Assembly (NCBI GenBank): GCA_964549745.1
Contig: CAZJWP010000105.1
Location: 1-8,008 of the forward strand
Direction of reading: 5' to 3'
DNA length: 8,008 bases
Source of the DNA: J089 sp964549745
Lineage (GTDB): Bacteria; Fidelibacterota; Marinisomatia; Marinisomatales; J089
Shown: positions 1 to 7,488 of the stretch, piece after piece
Layout of the letters: every line of letters starts with the position of its first letter
Position numbering within the stretch: the first letter of the stretch is position 1
Position numbers and translations under genes: made by a program
The notes under the pieces: model-generated
Database searches by the model: none
The model's input: the letters and a program-made list of their open reading frames with translations, nothing else
Told to the model about the DNA's origin: nothing

Positions 1-245
1 TTCACTATGGTTTTGTAGCTCAGGAAGTTGAAGCAATTCTACCGGAAATTGTTGTGGATAACTCGAACGGGTATAAATCAGTCAATTATTCTGAGATCTC
101 CTCCGTCCTGGTGGAAGCCGTCAAGGAACAGCAAACCCAGATTGAAAACCTGAAGACCGAGAATCAGTCTCTCCAGGAGTCAATCCGGCAAATCCAGGCT
201 CAGTTGAATCAACTCATGAGTGATGCAGGGGCAGGGACCCATTAA
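1..245 (+). CDS. C-terminal end of a peptidase S74 / tail-fibre-type chaperone domain protein (5' truncated)
   Basis: The reading frame is open from the left edge (first full codon at 3) to TAA at 243-245, so the true start lies outside the window. The visible 80 residues begin HYGFVAQEVEAILPEIV and continue with GYKSVNYSEISSVLVEAVKE. This is the classic end of the peptidase S74 / endosialidase-type intramolecular chaperone domain, known from phage tail spikes and from many bacterial 'tail fiber domain-containing' surface proteins. In the family this domain trimerises the upstream fibre and then cleaves itself off; the catalytic serine lies earlier and is not visible. The last ~40 residues (EQQTQIENLKTENQSLQ onward) have a heptad-like, Gln/Glu/Leu-rich coiled-coil pattern, in keeping with a trimer. 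No T9SS sorting tail follows. What the rest of the protein is cannot be told. It sits 47 bases upstream of the giant secreted protein on the same strand, so co-transcription is plausible. Confidence 0.88.
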   Translation, partial: HYGFVAQEVEAILPEIVVDNSNGYKSVNYSEISSVLVEAVKEQQTQIENLKTENQSLQESIRQIQAQLNQLMSDAGAGTH

Positions 246-280
246 ACCAGCCCGCCCCTTTCTGCCATGAACCTAAACTC

Positions 281-286
281 AGAGAG
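281..286 (+). promoter_or_regulatory. Probable ribosome binding site of the 2393-residue protein gene
   Basis: A purine run AGAGAG lies six bases before the ATG at 293. It is a weak Shine-Dalgarno-like sequence at a suitable distance. It supports the 293 start together with the signal peptide that begins exactly there. No recognisable -35/-10 promoter pair was seen between 246 and 292. Confidence 0.45.
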
Positions 287-292
287 ATTCTT

Positions 293-3200
293 ATGAAAAA
301 TCGACTTAATACTCTGCTCATAATCGCCGGGCTCCTTGGGCTGGGGACAAAAGGAATGGCCCAGGTGCAATGCGATCCTAACTATTCCATTTACAATCTC
401 CGGATCGTGAACGGCGCTGTTTTTGGCGCCAATTCCGGCAATAAAGTGCAAATGAATGCACTGGGACCCATGGCCGGGGATACGCCCCAATATCAGTCGG
501 ACAACAGCTTTGCCTCCGGATTCTGGGGATTTTACCAGACCGAACCGTTCTCACCTCTTGTGGACGCATCTGACGGAGATTATCAGGATCGGATCGAAGT
601 GAACTGGCAACTTATTGACGACAATCTGGCCTCCCCGATTTCAGGGAGTCTGACCAAAATATATCGGAATGGATCGCTCCTGACCACTGTTCCCGTCACC
701 CAAACTACTTATCAGGACTTTAACGTGTTTCCCGGAGAATTCTACAACTATGAGATCGTGGTGGAAAACGATCTGGGCGCCAGTTATCGCGAAGGCGATG
801 TGGGTTTCCTCAATCCCAACGGGCTCGTCCTGGGATCGGTGAAAACCATGAATCAGGTTCCGGTAGCCGATGTGGAAGTACGTCTCACACCGAATCTGGG
901 CCTGGCATTGGAATTTAACGGACAGAGTGATTTCGTGGTTTTTGACTCGTTAACAACATTGCCTTTGGATTCCGCTTACACGATCGAGGGCTGGTTCCGG
1001 GCTTATCCGGATTTCAATGAACAAGTGTTGTTCGCTGCAACGGCTGTAGGCAAAAATGCTCACGATCCCTATATCCGGATCGAACTGAATTCCGATGGAA
1101 AACTGGCATACACTCATCGATCGGCGGCCGGGGCAGCCATGCCCGATTCAATTGTGACACCGATGGCAGTGAATGACCTGACATGGCATCATTTTGCCGC
1201 AGTTCACGACAGTTCTAACATGACGCTCTATTTGGATGGTGATCCGATCAACACAATAGAAGGGAGTGTGCTTGGCAGCGGAGACATGAACCTTGTCTTT
1301 GGGAAGAAATCGCCACTGGATGATGAGGATTATTTCCATGGCCGTCTGGATGATTTCCGCTTCTGGAACGTAGCCCGTTCCCAGGCCGAAGTGCGTTTAA
1401 ACGACCAGCATACCTTGAATGGCGAAGAACCGGGTATTTATGCTTATTGGAAATTTGATGAAGTTCTGGGGACTAAAATATTTGATTTGACCGATGACAA
1501 TGTGGATGGCTTCATTTGTGGACTGGATCATACCGAATTGCATGCACCGGTTTATGTCAGTGGAATTACCAATGAACAGGGTGAATATTCCATAAAAGGT
1601 ATTTACTACGGTGCCGGAACAACCTTCAATGTGACACCCGGTAAAGAAACACCCATAGGAAATGCACTTAACCTGGATGGTGTGGATGATTATATCAGTT
1701 TCCCGTATCAGCGAATAGACCTAACAACGGGTTATACGCTGGAAGGTTGGTTTAAAACGGCCGCGGCGGTTGACCAAACATTGTTGGCAGCAACAGACCC
1801 TGCAGATGGGAGTGATCATGTTGTTATCTCTCTTTTAGCAGATGGCACACTTCAATATATACAGAACGGTACAGTATTAACTTCAAGTAATACTTACAAT
1901 GATGAATTCTGGCACCATTTCGCCGTAACCTACGACGGATCCGACATGATCCTGTATGGCGATGGTGACGTGGAAGCATCGCAAAGCGGCGTGGAGCCGG
2001 TTCCTGTAGAATCCGAATTTGTATTTGGCCGTCGGTCAGTTGATACGGCTGAGAATTATGTGACCGGCAAGATTGATGAATTCAGGTTATGGGATTCCGT
2101 CCGGAACGAAGCTCAGATTGACGGAACCATGAATCAGGTATTGAATGGGGATGAAAACGGACTGACCGGTTACTGGAAATTCAACGAAGGTTTTGGATCG
2201 GTCATTACCGATAATACGTCCAGTGGATTCAATGGAAACCTGATGAATGCAACCGATGAAACCTGGGTTGAAGATATTCCCCTGGATGAATATTTCGCAC
2301 ATTATTTTGATATTGAAAGCCGTCAGGCTACACTGAATCCAAGTAATACGTCGGTGGATAGGGTTGATTTCACGGATTTATCCACTGTATCTGCAACAGG
2401 CTTTGTCCAGTTTCAGGGCTCAGCCTGTTTCGAAGAAGGTGTGGAACTCCTGGTTGATGGGGAATCGACCTATCCACCTGTTATCACCGACGCATCCGGT
2501 CGTTTCCTGGCTGAATTTGAACCGGGCCGCGACGGGGCCATTTTAACGCCCACATTGGAAGGCCACGAGTTTACCCCGTCATACATTGAATTGCCCAAAA
2601 TGAATGCTCCTTTGGCCGGACTGGTTTTCACGGATACAAAGAAAAACGACCTCACCGGAAAAGTGGCGGGGGGACTCTGCGAATTTCCAATTACACCGTC
2701 TCAGGGTGAGATTCAGGTTCACATTGCCAGTATTAGCGGCTGTATTGATACAACTGTAGTTCCGGACCCAAGTACGGGAGATTTCGTGTGTGAAAATCTG
2801 CCTCCGTTGATCTACAATGTGACAGTGGACCATCCCGATCCGGAAGTCGATCAGTATTTCACCGGTGACACCGTCTCGCTAAAAGAAGGCGATGCCAACG
2901 TGGACTTTATTTACCGGTCAGCACCGCATGTGACCATTTCCGGGTTTGATACCAATGCCTGCGGAATGCGCGTCATCAACGAATTGGAAGTGTACACACT
3001 GCACATGGATATTTTTGAATCATACAATAATGCCGGTGTGATCAATACCTGTCCCGTGGATTCAGGGCAACTCACCATCTCCGACTTTATCGGCGATGCC
3101 AACGACACCACCGTTGTTTTTACCAACGGCTCCTTCGACTGGACACATCAGGCCGGTTACCCGAATATTCTGGGTGGCGGCGATCATCCTTATCAGAAAA

Positions 3201-6200
3201 ATATCCAGGTAGTGGCAGAAGCCGCTGAAACGGGGCAAAGTACGACCGACACGGAATGGTCCGTTGTGCTTGGAAACCGACCCAGAAACGCCGTTTTTAC
3301 CACAAACACACCTGAACTACCGATCATGATCCTTCGGGATCCGCCGGGCGACAACAGCTATTCCTATTATACCACGGAAAATTCCACATCCTATTCCACC
3401 AGTTTCCAGTCTGTCACTAATGCAACGGCCGGTGTGTCCGGTACGGTGCATATGGGATCCCAGTGGATCATCTCCGCCGGTGCCTGGGGAGTCCCGGATA
3501 TCAAGATCGATTTGCAGATGGATCTGACGACCAGCATGTCCGTATCTTCAACACAGTCTAACTATTATGAGCAGAACTGGACATTTTCCACCACGGAAAA
3601 CTTTAACACTTCCGACGATCCGGCCGTGGTGGGCGATGGCGGTGATCTCTTCGTTGGCGGCGCCATGAATATGAATTATGGTATCACTGATATTTTGCAG
3701 ATCAACGACAGTTGTCAGGCGGAAGTGGTCCAGGATATTATCGTTTCCCCGAGCGGATTCGCGACGAATTACATTTACAGTGAAGCCCATATCGTGGGGA
3801 CGCTCATTCCTTCTTTATACACCACAGGCGATACCACATCTGCGGAAATGTGGGAGCAGATTATCCAACGAAACAATGAATTGAAGGATGCCGCGTCCTT
3901 CCAACGGAACGTTTCCTTTGACGGTGCTGCCGGAGGTTACGATTATTCGGAAACAACCGAAACCTCCGAAACCATGTCGGTTGATTTTGAATTGCAGATC
4001 GACGCGGGAGTTGCGCTCACCGTTGGGGCGGAGATCAATGATTTCGGTGCTGAAGGGACCGTATCTACCAATATGTCCTATACCATGGGACAGTCGGAAA
4101 CCACCACCAATACGCATACAAATACCTTTGGCTATGTCCTGGACGATGACGATCCCGGCGATTATTTCTCCGTCAATGTGTCCACGGACAATGTGTACGG
4201 TTCCCCGGTCTTTGGGCTCGTGAGTGGGGCAAGCTCTTGTCCATGGGAACCGAACACGGCGCCCCGGGAAGGTGTCTCGTTGGCCATTGATCATAATCAG
4301 GAAATCAATGTACCGCCGGATGATCCGGCTGTCTTTACGCTGATCCTTGGCAATACCAGTCAAACGGATGAAGACGGAACCTTCGATCTGCAAATCCTAC
4401 AGGACACCAATCCCGATGGAGCGAATATCTCCATTAATGGCGTCAATTTTGAGGATACTTACCCAATCTTCCTGTTAGCCGGTCAACAGACGGAAGTGAC
4501 AATGACCGTGGATCGCGGTCCCAATGTCTACGAATACAACGATATCGGGATTCGTTTACAATCCGGTTGCGAATACGAACTTTGGGGCGACCGCGGTGAT
4601 GCCACAGCGCCGATCCCGATTTCGGATTCTGTATTTTTCTCCATCGAATATGATCAGCCTTGTTCGGAAGTGGCTATTGCGGTTCCCGAAGACAATTGGC
4701 TCGTCACCGGTGAAGATGCCTCCGATTCGTTGTGGGTAACACTCAGTGGTTATGATCTGACCGATCCGAATTTTGATCATCTGGAATTACAATACCGTGC
4801 CAACACGGCGGTTGGAAACAGTCCGTCCGGGGATGATGCCATTACCGGAGCAGGACTTCATAATGATGAAATCCGACCTGTCAATTTGGAAAGAAGTTTT
4901 GACGGATCGCTTGAAGGCGGTCCTCAGGGACAACAAATCAGGTTGATTGCGAATACGTCCGGTTCGGAACCCAAATCACCGGGATCGGGAACCGGTAAAA
5001 ACATTAATTCGAAATCAGGTGCGACAAGCCTTGTGGCCGCCGGATCGGGGAATGCCCTCTCCGATAACGGTTCCCGTACAAATGACTGGTTTGTGGCCCA
5101 ATCGATTCCGAAAGACAGCCTGGTTGATGATTTTATTCTGGTGCCATGGAACATCAATGCGGACATTATTCCCGACGGACCCTACGAACTCCGTGCTGTC
5201 GCCCAATGCGATGCGGGACTCTATCCCGGAACGTCGCAGATTTTGTCCGGGATTATTGATCGCACCGCGCCGCAGGTGGTGGGATTACCCACACCGGTGG
5301 ATGGTGTCCTGGGACCGAATGACCTGATTTCCGTGACGCTGGATGAAGACATCGACTGTGAAGCGATTAACGTCGGTGCCGGAGACATTCAGCTCACCAA
5401 CACAGTGACCGGCAATCCGGTTGACTTTACGTACACGTGTGGCGGAAACCAGATATTTATCGAACCAAACGTACAGAACACATTCATCGAAAACCAGATT
5501 CTACGGGTTGATATTGCAAATGTGACGGATACGTATGGCAATCAGCGCACGGAACCAATCGAATGGGAATTCTTTGTCAATCGCAATCCCATTGAATGGT
5601 CCGGCGGCGATATTTCCGACGTGGTGATCTACGACGATCAATCATTTATTCAGACACGAACGCTGGTGAATCACGGTGGATCGCCAAGATCGTTTGATAT
5701 GACCAACGTACCGTCCTGGCTGGAGGTATCGCCCATGAGCGGAACCATCGCACCCGGGAACGCTGTGACGGTGACAATATCAATTCCTGATGACATTTCA
5801 TCCGGGATCTACAATCAGACCATCTACGCCAGCGGAACCATGGGTGACGAACCTATGCTGGTGGATGTGCGCATTCTGTGTCATGAACCATTGTGGCAGG
5901 TGTCGCCCTCCGAATATCAGTATTCCATGAATATGATTGGATATCTGTCCATTGATGATACCCAATCGGACGATGATTACGATCAGGTGTCCGCCTTTGT
6001 CGATGATCAGTGCCGCGGTGTGGCCAATGTACAATACATGCCGGATCTGGATGCGTATGAAGTATTCCTGACGGTGTACAGTAATCAGGCTCAGGGTGAA
6101 CCATTGAGCTTCAAGGTCTGGGATGCGTCCGGATGTGTGAATTACGGCTTCATTCTGGAAGAATACAACTTTGAAGCCAATGCGGTTCTGGGAACGCTGT

Positions 6201-7474
6201 CCGATCCCGTAACCTTTACGGCCACGAATCAATTGATCCAGCAACGGCAATTACCGATTGGGTGGACCTGGTTCAGCCTGAACCTGGAAACGGATAATAT
6301 GTCCACCAACACCTTGCTGAATACCCTGTCGCCAATTAGCGGCGATTTGGTGAAAAGCCAGGTTTCCTTTGACCAGTTTGTCCCCGGTGTGGGCTGGGTC
6401 GGCGGTCTGGATACGCTGAGAAATACATCCATGTACCAGATCAAACTGACTCACCAGGATTCATTGGATCTTGTCGGGTTCCCGGTGAATGCGGAACTGA
6501 CACCGATTGATGTGGCGCAGGGCTGGAACTGGGTGAGTTACCTCCCCCAATCCAGCATAGAAGTGAATCAGGCGCTGGTTTCCCTGGAAGCAATCACCGG
6601 AGATTTGATCAAGAGTCAATTCGGCTTTGCACAGTATCTTGAGAACGTGGGCTGGCTCGGCAGTCTGACGTACATGAATCCGCACCTGGGTTACCTGCTG
6701 TATTCCACCAATGGAGGCGAATTAACCTATCCGGTGGAACTGCCCAATACATCGCCGGCCGGCGGAGACAGCCTGCAAAACAATGTTCCCGACGAAAACG
6801 CTCCGGATTGGATCGTGAATGCCCAGAGCTATGAATACAACATGACACTCACCGGTGTCTTGCAGATGGATGGCAGTCCGGTGACCGGATCCGGAAATAT
6901 ACTGGGTGCATTTATGGACGAAACCGGTCCGGATGGTCCCGTGGAAGTCTGCCGCGGCGTGGCACAATCGGTGTACGTATCGGCTACGGATCAAACCTTC
7001 TTCTTCCTGATGATCTACAGCAATCTGGAGGAAGGGGAGACGATCCACTTCAAGTACTACGACAGCCAGGCGCAACAGGTTTACCCGGTGGCGGAAACCT
7101 ACGATTTTGCCTCCAATGCCGCCCTGGGCGATCCGCAAACGCCTGAGGTGCTCACCAATGCCGTTCTTGGCGTGGGTAACGAAGGATATGTACCGGATGT
7201 TTACAGTTTGAGCCAGAACTTCCCGAATCCTTTCAATCCCACCACGCGCTTTGGTTTCGGCTTGCCGGAAGCGGGCAAAGTGACGATCACGATTTACGAT
7301 CTCCTTGGCCGCCCCGTTCGAACCCTGGTTTCGGAACAGCGTGACGCCGGATACTATTTTGTCCAGTGGGATTCCCGGGATGATCGTGGTGTTTACGTTG
7401 CTTCCGGGTTGTACATCACGGTGATGCAATCCGGCTCCTTCCGTGATGTAAAGAAAATCATCTTGTTGAAATAA
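293..7474 (+). CDS. Giant secreted multidomain LamG/TTR/Ig-like surface protein with T9SS-type C-terminal sorting domain
   Basis: This 2393-residue protein is probably exported and released or anchored at the cell surface by type IX secretion. Residues 1-23 are a signal peptide (MKNR, hydrophobic LLIIAGLLGLG, cleavage near GMA-Q). Order of parts: FN3-like (~88-176); TTR/carboxypeptidase-regulatory-like domain in pieces (179-200, 420-452, 670-699) around two LamG jelly rolls (~201-419, ~454-661); intact TTR-like domain (~702-782) and a third (~786-876); Ser/Thr-rich beta region (~1018-1300); Ig-like (~1325-1455); beta-sandwich split by a Gly/Ser-rich insert (1503-1595); Big_5/SbsA-like Ig (~1656-1765); BACON/Ig-like (~1767-1864, NVPSWLEVSPMSGTIAPG); module A (1866-1979), module B twice (1987-2148), module A (2171-2290); sorting domain (~2301-2393, NFPNPFNPTT). 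LamG hallmarks WHHFA, DDFRFW/DEFRLW and YWKF are visible in both jelly rolls. I recognise no catalytic domain. Adhesion or glycan binding is inference; the substrate is unknown. The frame is intact, with no frameshift. Confidence 0.93.
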   Translation: MKNRLNTLLIIAGLLGLGTKGMAQVQCDPNYSIYNLRIVNGAVFGANSGNKVQMNALGPMAGDTPQYQSDNSFASGFWGFYQTEPFSPLVDASDGDYQDRIEVNWQLIDDNLASPISGSLTKIYRNGSLLTTVPVTQTTYQDFNVFPGEFYNYEIVVENDLGASYREGDVGFLNPNGLVLGSVKTMNQVPVADVEVRLTPNLGLALEFNGQSDFVVFDSLTTLPLDSAYTIEGWFRAYPDFNEQVLFAATAVGKNAHDPYIRIELNSDGKLAYTHRSAAGAAMPDSIVTPMAVNDLTWHHFAAVHDSSNMTLYLDGDPINTIEGSVLGSGDMNLVFGKKSPLDDEDYFHGRLDDFRFWNVARSQAEVRLNDQHTLNGEEPGIYAYWKFDEVLGTKIFDLTDDNVDGFICGLDHTELHAPVYVSGITNEQGEYSIKGIYYGAGTTFNVTPGKETPIGNALNLDGVDDYISFPYQRIDLTTGYTLEGWFKTAAAVDQTLLAATDPADGSDHVVISLLADGTLQYIQNGTVLTSSNTYNDEFWHHFAVTYDGSDMILYGDGDVEASQSGVEPVPVESEFVFGRRSVDTAENYVTGKIDEFRLWDSVRNEAQIDGTMNQVLNGDENGLTGYWKFNEGFGSVITDNTSSGFNGNLMNATDETWVEDIPLDEYFAHYFDIESRQATLNPSNTSVDRVDFTDLSTVSATGFVQFQGSACFEEGVELLVDGESTYPPVITDASGRFLAEFEPGRDGAILTPTLEGHEFTPSYIELPKMNAPLAGLVFTDTKKNDLTGKVAGGLCEFPITPSQGEIQVHIASISGCIDTTVVPDPSTGDFVCENLPPLIYNVTVDHPDPEVDQYFTGDTVSLKEGDANVDFIYRSAPHVTISGFDTNACGMRVINELEVYTLHMDIFESYNNAGVINTCPVDSGQLTISDFIGDANDTTVVFTNGSFDWTHQAGYPNILGGGDHPYQKNIQVVAEAAETGQSTTDTEWSVVLGNRPRNAVFTTNTPELPIMILRDPPGDNSYSYYTTENSTSYSTSFQSVTNATAGVSGTVHMGSQWIISAGAWGVPDIKIDLQMDLTTSMSVSSTQSNYYEQNWTFSTTENFNTSDDPAVVGDGGDLFVGGAMNMNYGITDILQINDSCQAEVVQDIIVSPSGFATNYIYSEAHIVGTLIPSLYTTGDTTSAEMWEQIIQRNNELKDAASFQRNVSFDGAAGGYDYSETTETSETMSVDFELQIDAGVALTVGAEINDFGAEGTVSTNMSYTMGQSETTTNTHTNTFGYVLDDDDPGDYFSVNVSTDNVYGSPVFGLVSGASSCPWEPNTAPREGVSLAIDHNQEINVPPDDPAVFTLILGNTSQTDEDGTFDLQILQDTNPDGANISINGVNFEDTYPIFLLAGQQTEVTMTVDRGPNVYEYNDIGIRLQSGCEYELWGDRGDATAPIPISDSVFFSIEYDQPCSEVAIAVPEDNWLVTGEDASDSLWVTLSGYDLTDPNFDHLELQYRANTAVGNSPSGDDAITGAGLHNDEIRPVNLERSFDGSLEGGPQGQQIRLIANTSGSEPKSPGSGTGKNINSKSGATSLVAAGSGNALSDNGSRTNDWFVAQSIPKDSLVDDFILVPWNINADIIPDGPYELRAVAQCDAGLYPGTSQILSGIIDRTAPQVVGLPTPVDGVLGPNDLISVTLDEDIDCEAINVGAGDIQLTNTVTGNPVDFTYTCGGNQIFIEPNVQNTFIENQILRVDIANVTDTYGNQRTEPIEWEFFVNRNPIEWSGGDISDVVIYDDQSFIQTRTLVNHGGSPRSFDMTNVPSWLEVSPMSGTIAPGNAVTVTISIPDDISSGIYNQTIYASGTMGDEPMLVDVRILCHEPLWQVSPSEYQYSMNMIGYLSIDDTQSDDDYDQVSAFVDDQCRGVANVQYMPDLDAYEVFLTVYSNQAQGEPLSFKVWDASGCVNYGFILEEYNFEANAVLGTLSDPVTFTATNQLIQQRQLPIGWTWFSLNLETDNMSTNTLLNTLSPISGDLVKSQVSFDQFVPGVGWVGGLDTLRNTSMYQIKLTHQDSLDLVGFPVNAELTPIDVAQGWNWVSYLPQSSIEVNQALVSLEAITGDLIKSQFGFAQYLENVGWLGSLTYMNPHLGYLLYSTNGGELTYPVELPNTSPAGGDSLQNNVPDENAPDWIVNAQSYEYNMTLTGVLQMDGSPVTGSGNILGAFMDETGPDGPVEVCRGVAQSVYVSATDQTFFFLMIYSNLEEGETIHFKYYDSQAQQVYPVAETYDFASNAALGDPQTPEVLTNAVLGVGNEGYVPDVYSLSQNFPNPFNPTTRFGFGLPEAGKVTITIYDLLGRPVRTLVSEQRDAGYYFVQWDSRDDRGVYVASGLYITVMQSGSFRDVKKIILLK
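893..1549 (+). repeat. LamG jelly-roll domain, copy 1 (protein repeat)
   Basis: Encodes residues ~201-419 of the giant protein. It opens with ALEFNGQSDFVVF and contains YTIEGWFRA, WHHFAAVHD, MTLYLDGDPI, GRLDDFRFWNVARS and YAYWKFDE. These are the hallmarks of the LamG-like concanavalin A-type fold (LamG_3 class), generally a carbohydrate- or protein-binding beta-sandwich. It is diverged from copy 2 but lines up with it throughout, so the two are tandem paralogous domains. Confidence 0.88.
1652..2275 (+). repeat. LamG jelly-roll domain, copy 2 (protein repeat)
   Basis: Encodes residues ~454-661. It opens with ALNLDGVDDYISF and has YTLEGWFKT, WHHFAVTYDGSDMILYGDGD, GKIDEFRLWDSVRNEAQI and GYWKFNEGFGS, each matching the equivalent part of copy 1. 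It lies 34 residues after copy 1. The linker (VSGITNEQGEYSIKGIYYG) is not LamG-like but resembles the middle strands of a TTR-like domain. Confidence 0.88.
3344..4192 (+). other. Ser/Thr-rich paired beta-strand region of unassigned family
   Basis: Encodes residues ~1018-1300. Two similar-looking segments flank a middle domain. Segment 1 (~1021-1108) runs from NSTSYSTSFQS through a Gly-rich hydrophobic stretch to TFSTTENFNTS. Segment 2 (~1203-1300) runs from YSETTETSETMSVDF through a Gly-rich stretch to QSETTTNTHTNTFGY, then DDDDPGDYFSVNV. The middle part holds GGDLFVGGAMNMNYGITDIL and a likely amphipathic helix (SAEMWEQIIQRNNELKDAA). The region ends at a conserved-looking SSCPWEP. I cannot name the family; alternating Ser/Thr with aromatic or hydrophobic residues suggests long beta strands. 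Confidence 0.5.
4799..5077 (+). other. Low-complexity Gly/Ser/Asn-rich insert within a beta-sandwich domain
   Basis: Encodes residues ~1503-1595. The segment is polar and rich in Gly, Ser, Asn and Asp (for example SGSEPKSPGSGTGKNINSKS). It separates DHLELQYRANT from NDWFVAQSIPKDSLVDDF, which read as successive strands of one Ig-like domain. It is probably a disordered loop. Confidence 0.5.
5888..6229 (+). repeat. Module A, copy 1 ('CRGVA' secreted beta module)
   Basis: Encodes residues 1866-1979. Landmarks are W-x-V-x-P (WQVSPSEYQYSMNMIGYL), AFVDDQCRGVA, FLTVYSNQAQGEPLSFKVWD and YNFEANAVLG. The same landmarks recur in order in copy 2 of this protein and at the start of the next gene. From general knowledge, similar modules are common in large secreted proteins of Marinimicrobia, KSB1 and relatives, but I know of no accepted name or function. 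Confidence 0.85.
6251..6478 (+). repeat. Module B, copy 1 ('GWxW...GDLxKSQ' repeat)
   Basis: Encodes residues ~1987-2062: GWTWFSLNL, then ISGDLVKSQVSFDQF, VGWVGGLDTL and YQIKL. It aligns over its length with the adjacent copy 2, so this is a tandem repeat of about 80 residues. Function unknown. Confidence 0.82.
6503..6736 (+). repeat. Module B, copy 2 ('GWxW...GDLxKSQ' repeat)
   Basis: Encodes residues ~2071-2148: GWNWVSYLP, then ITGDLIKSQFGFAQY, VGWLGSLTYM and GYLLY. The best-conserved core against copy 1 is GDL-x-KSQ-x-x-F-x-Q followed by VGW-x-G-x-L. The DNA has diverged, so this is an old duplication. Confidence 0.82.
6803..7162 (+). repeat. Module A, copy 2 ('CRGVA' secreted beta module)
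   Basis: Encodes residues 2171-2290: WIVNAQSYEYNMTLTGVL, GAFMDE, VEVCRGVAQSVYV, FFLMIYSNLEEGETIHFKYYD and YDFASNAALGD. It matches copy 1 in order and spacing, apart from a short insertion before CRGVA. It lies directly before the C-terminal sorting domain. Confidence 0.85.
7193..7471 (+). other. T9SS type A / FlgD-Ig-like C-terminal sorting domain
   Basis: Encodes residues ~2301-2393. It shows SLSQNFPNPFNPTTRFGFGL, then VTITIYDLLGRPVRTLV, GYYFVQWDSRDDRG, VASGLYI and the Lys-rich end VKKIILLK. This order is that of the type IX secretion C-terminal sorting domain (a beta-sandwich related to the FlgD Ig-like fold). In the family it directs the folded protein across the outer membrane and is usually cleaved off. 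No T9SS machinery gene is in the window, so use of that route is inferred. Confidence 0.88.
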
Positions 7475-7476
7475 GG
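7473..7476 (+). promoter_or_regulatory. Weak candidate ribosome binding site of the TTG-started gene
   Basis: AAGG overlaps the TAA stop of the giant gene and lies 12 bases before TTG at 7489, a slightly long spacing. The weakness suggests that translational coupling to the upstream gene may matter. Nothing better is seen in the 14-base gap. Confidence 0.3.
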
Positions 7477-7488
7477 CAATTCTCTCCC

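Noticed and set aside
227..259. AGGGGC / GCCCCT inverted repeat around the end of the S74 gene as a terminator
   Set aside because: Only six base pairs with a loop of about 21 bases, half inside coding sequence, and no following T run.
267..296. Nine-codon ATG frame (MNLNSERFL) whose TGA overlaps the giant gene's ATG
   Set aside because: The ATGA overlap resembles a coupling leader, but the peptide has no attenuator-like content, no good ribosome site precedes it, and one such short frame is expected by chance.
893..2275. Glycoside hydrolase reading of the LamG (concanavalin A-like) domains
   Set aside because: The fold is shared with some glucanases, but the motifs seen are LamG_3 binding-type hallmarks and no catalytic acidic motif of a hydrolase family was recognised.
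3815..4393. 192-codon open frame on the minus strand
   Set aside because: Fully inside the giant gene, with no family-like motif in the translation and the composition of a reverse-strand shadow.
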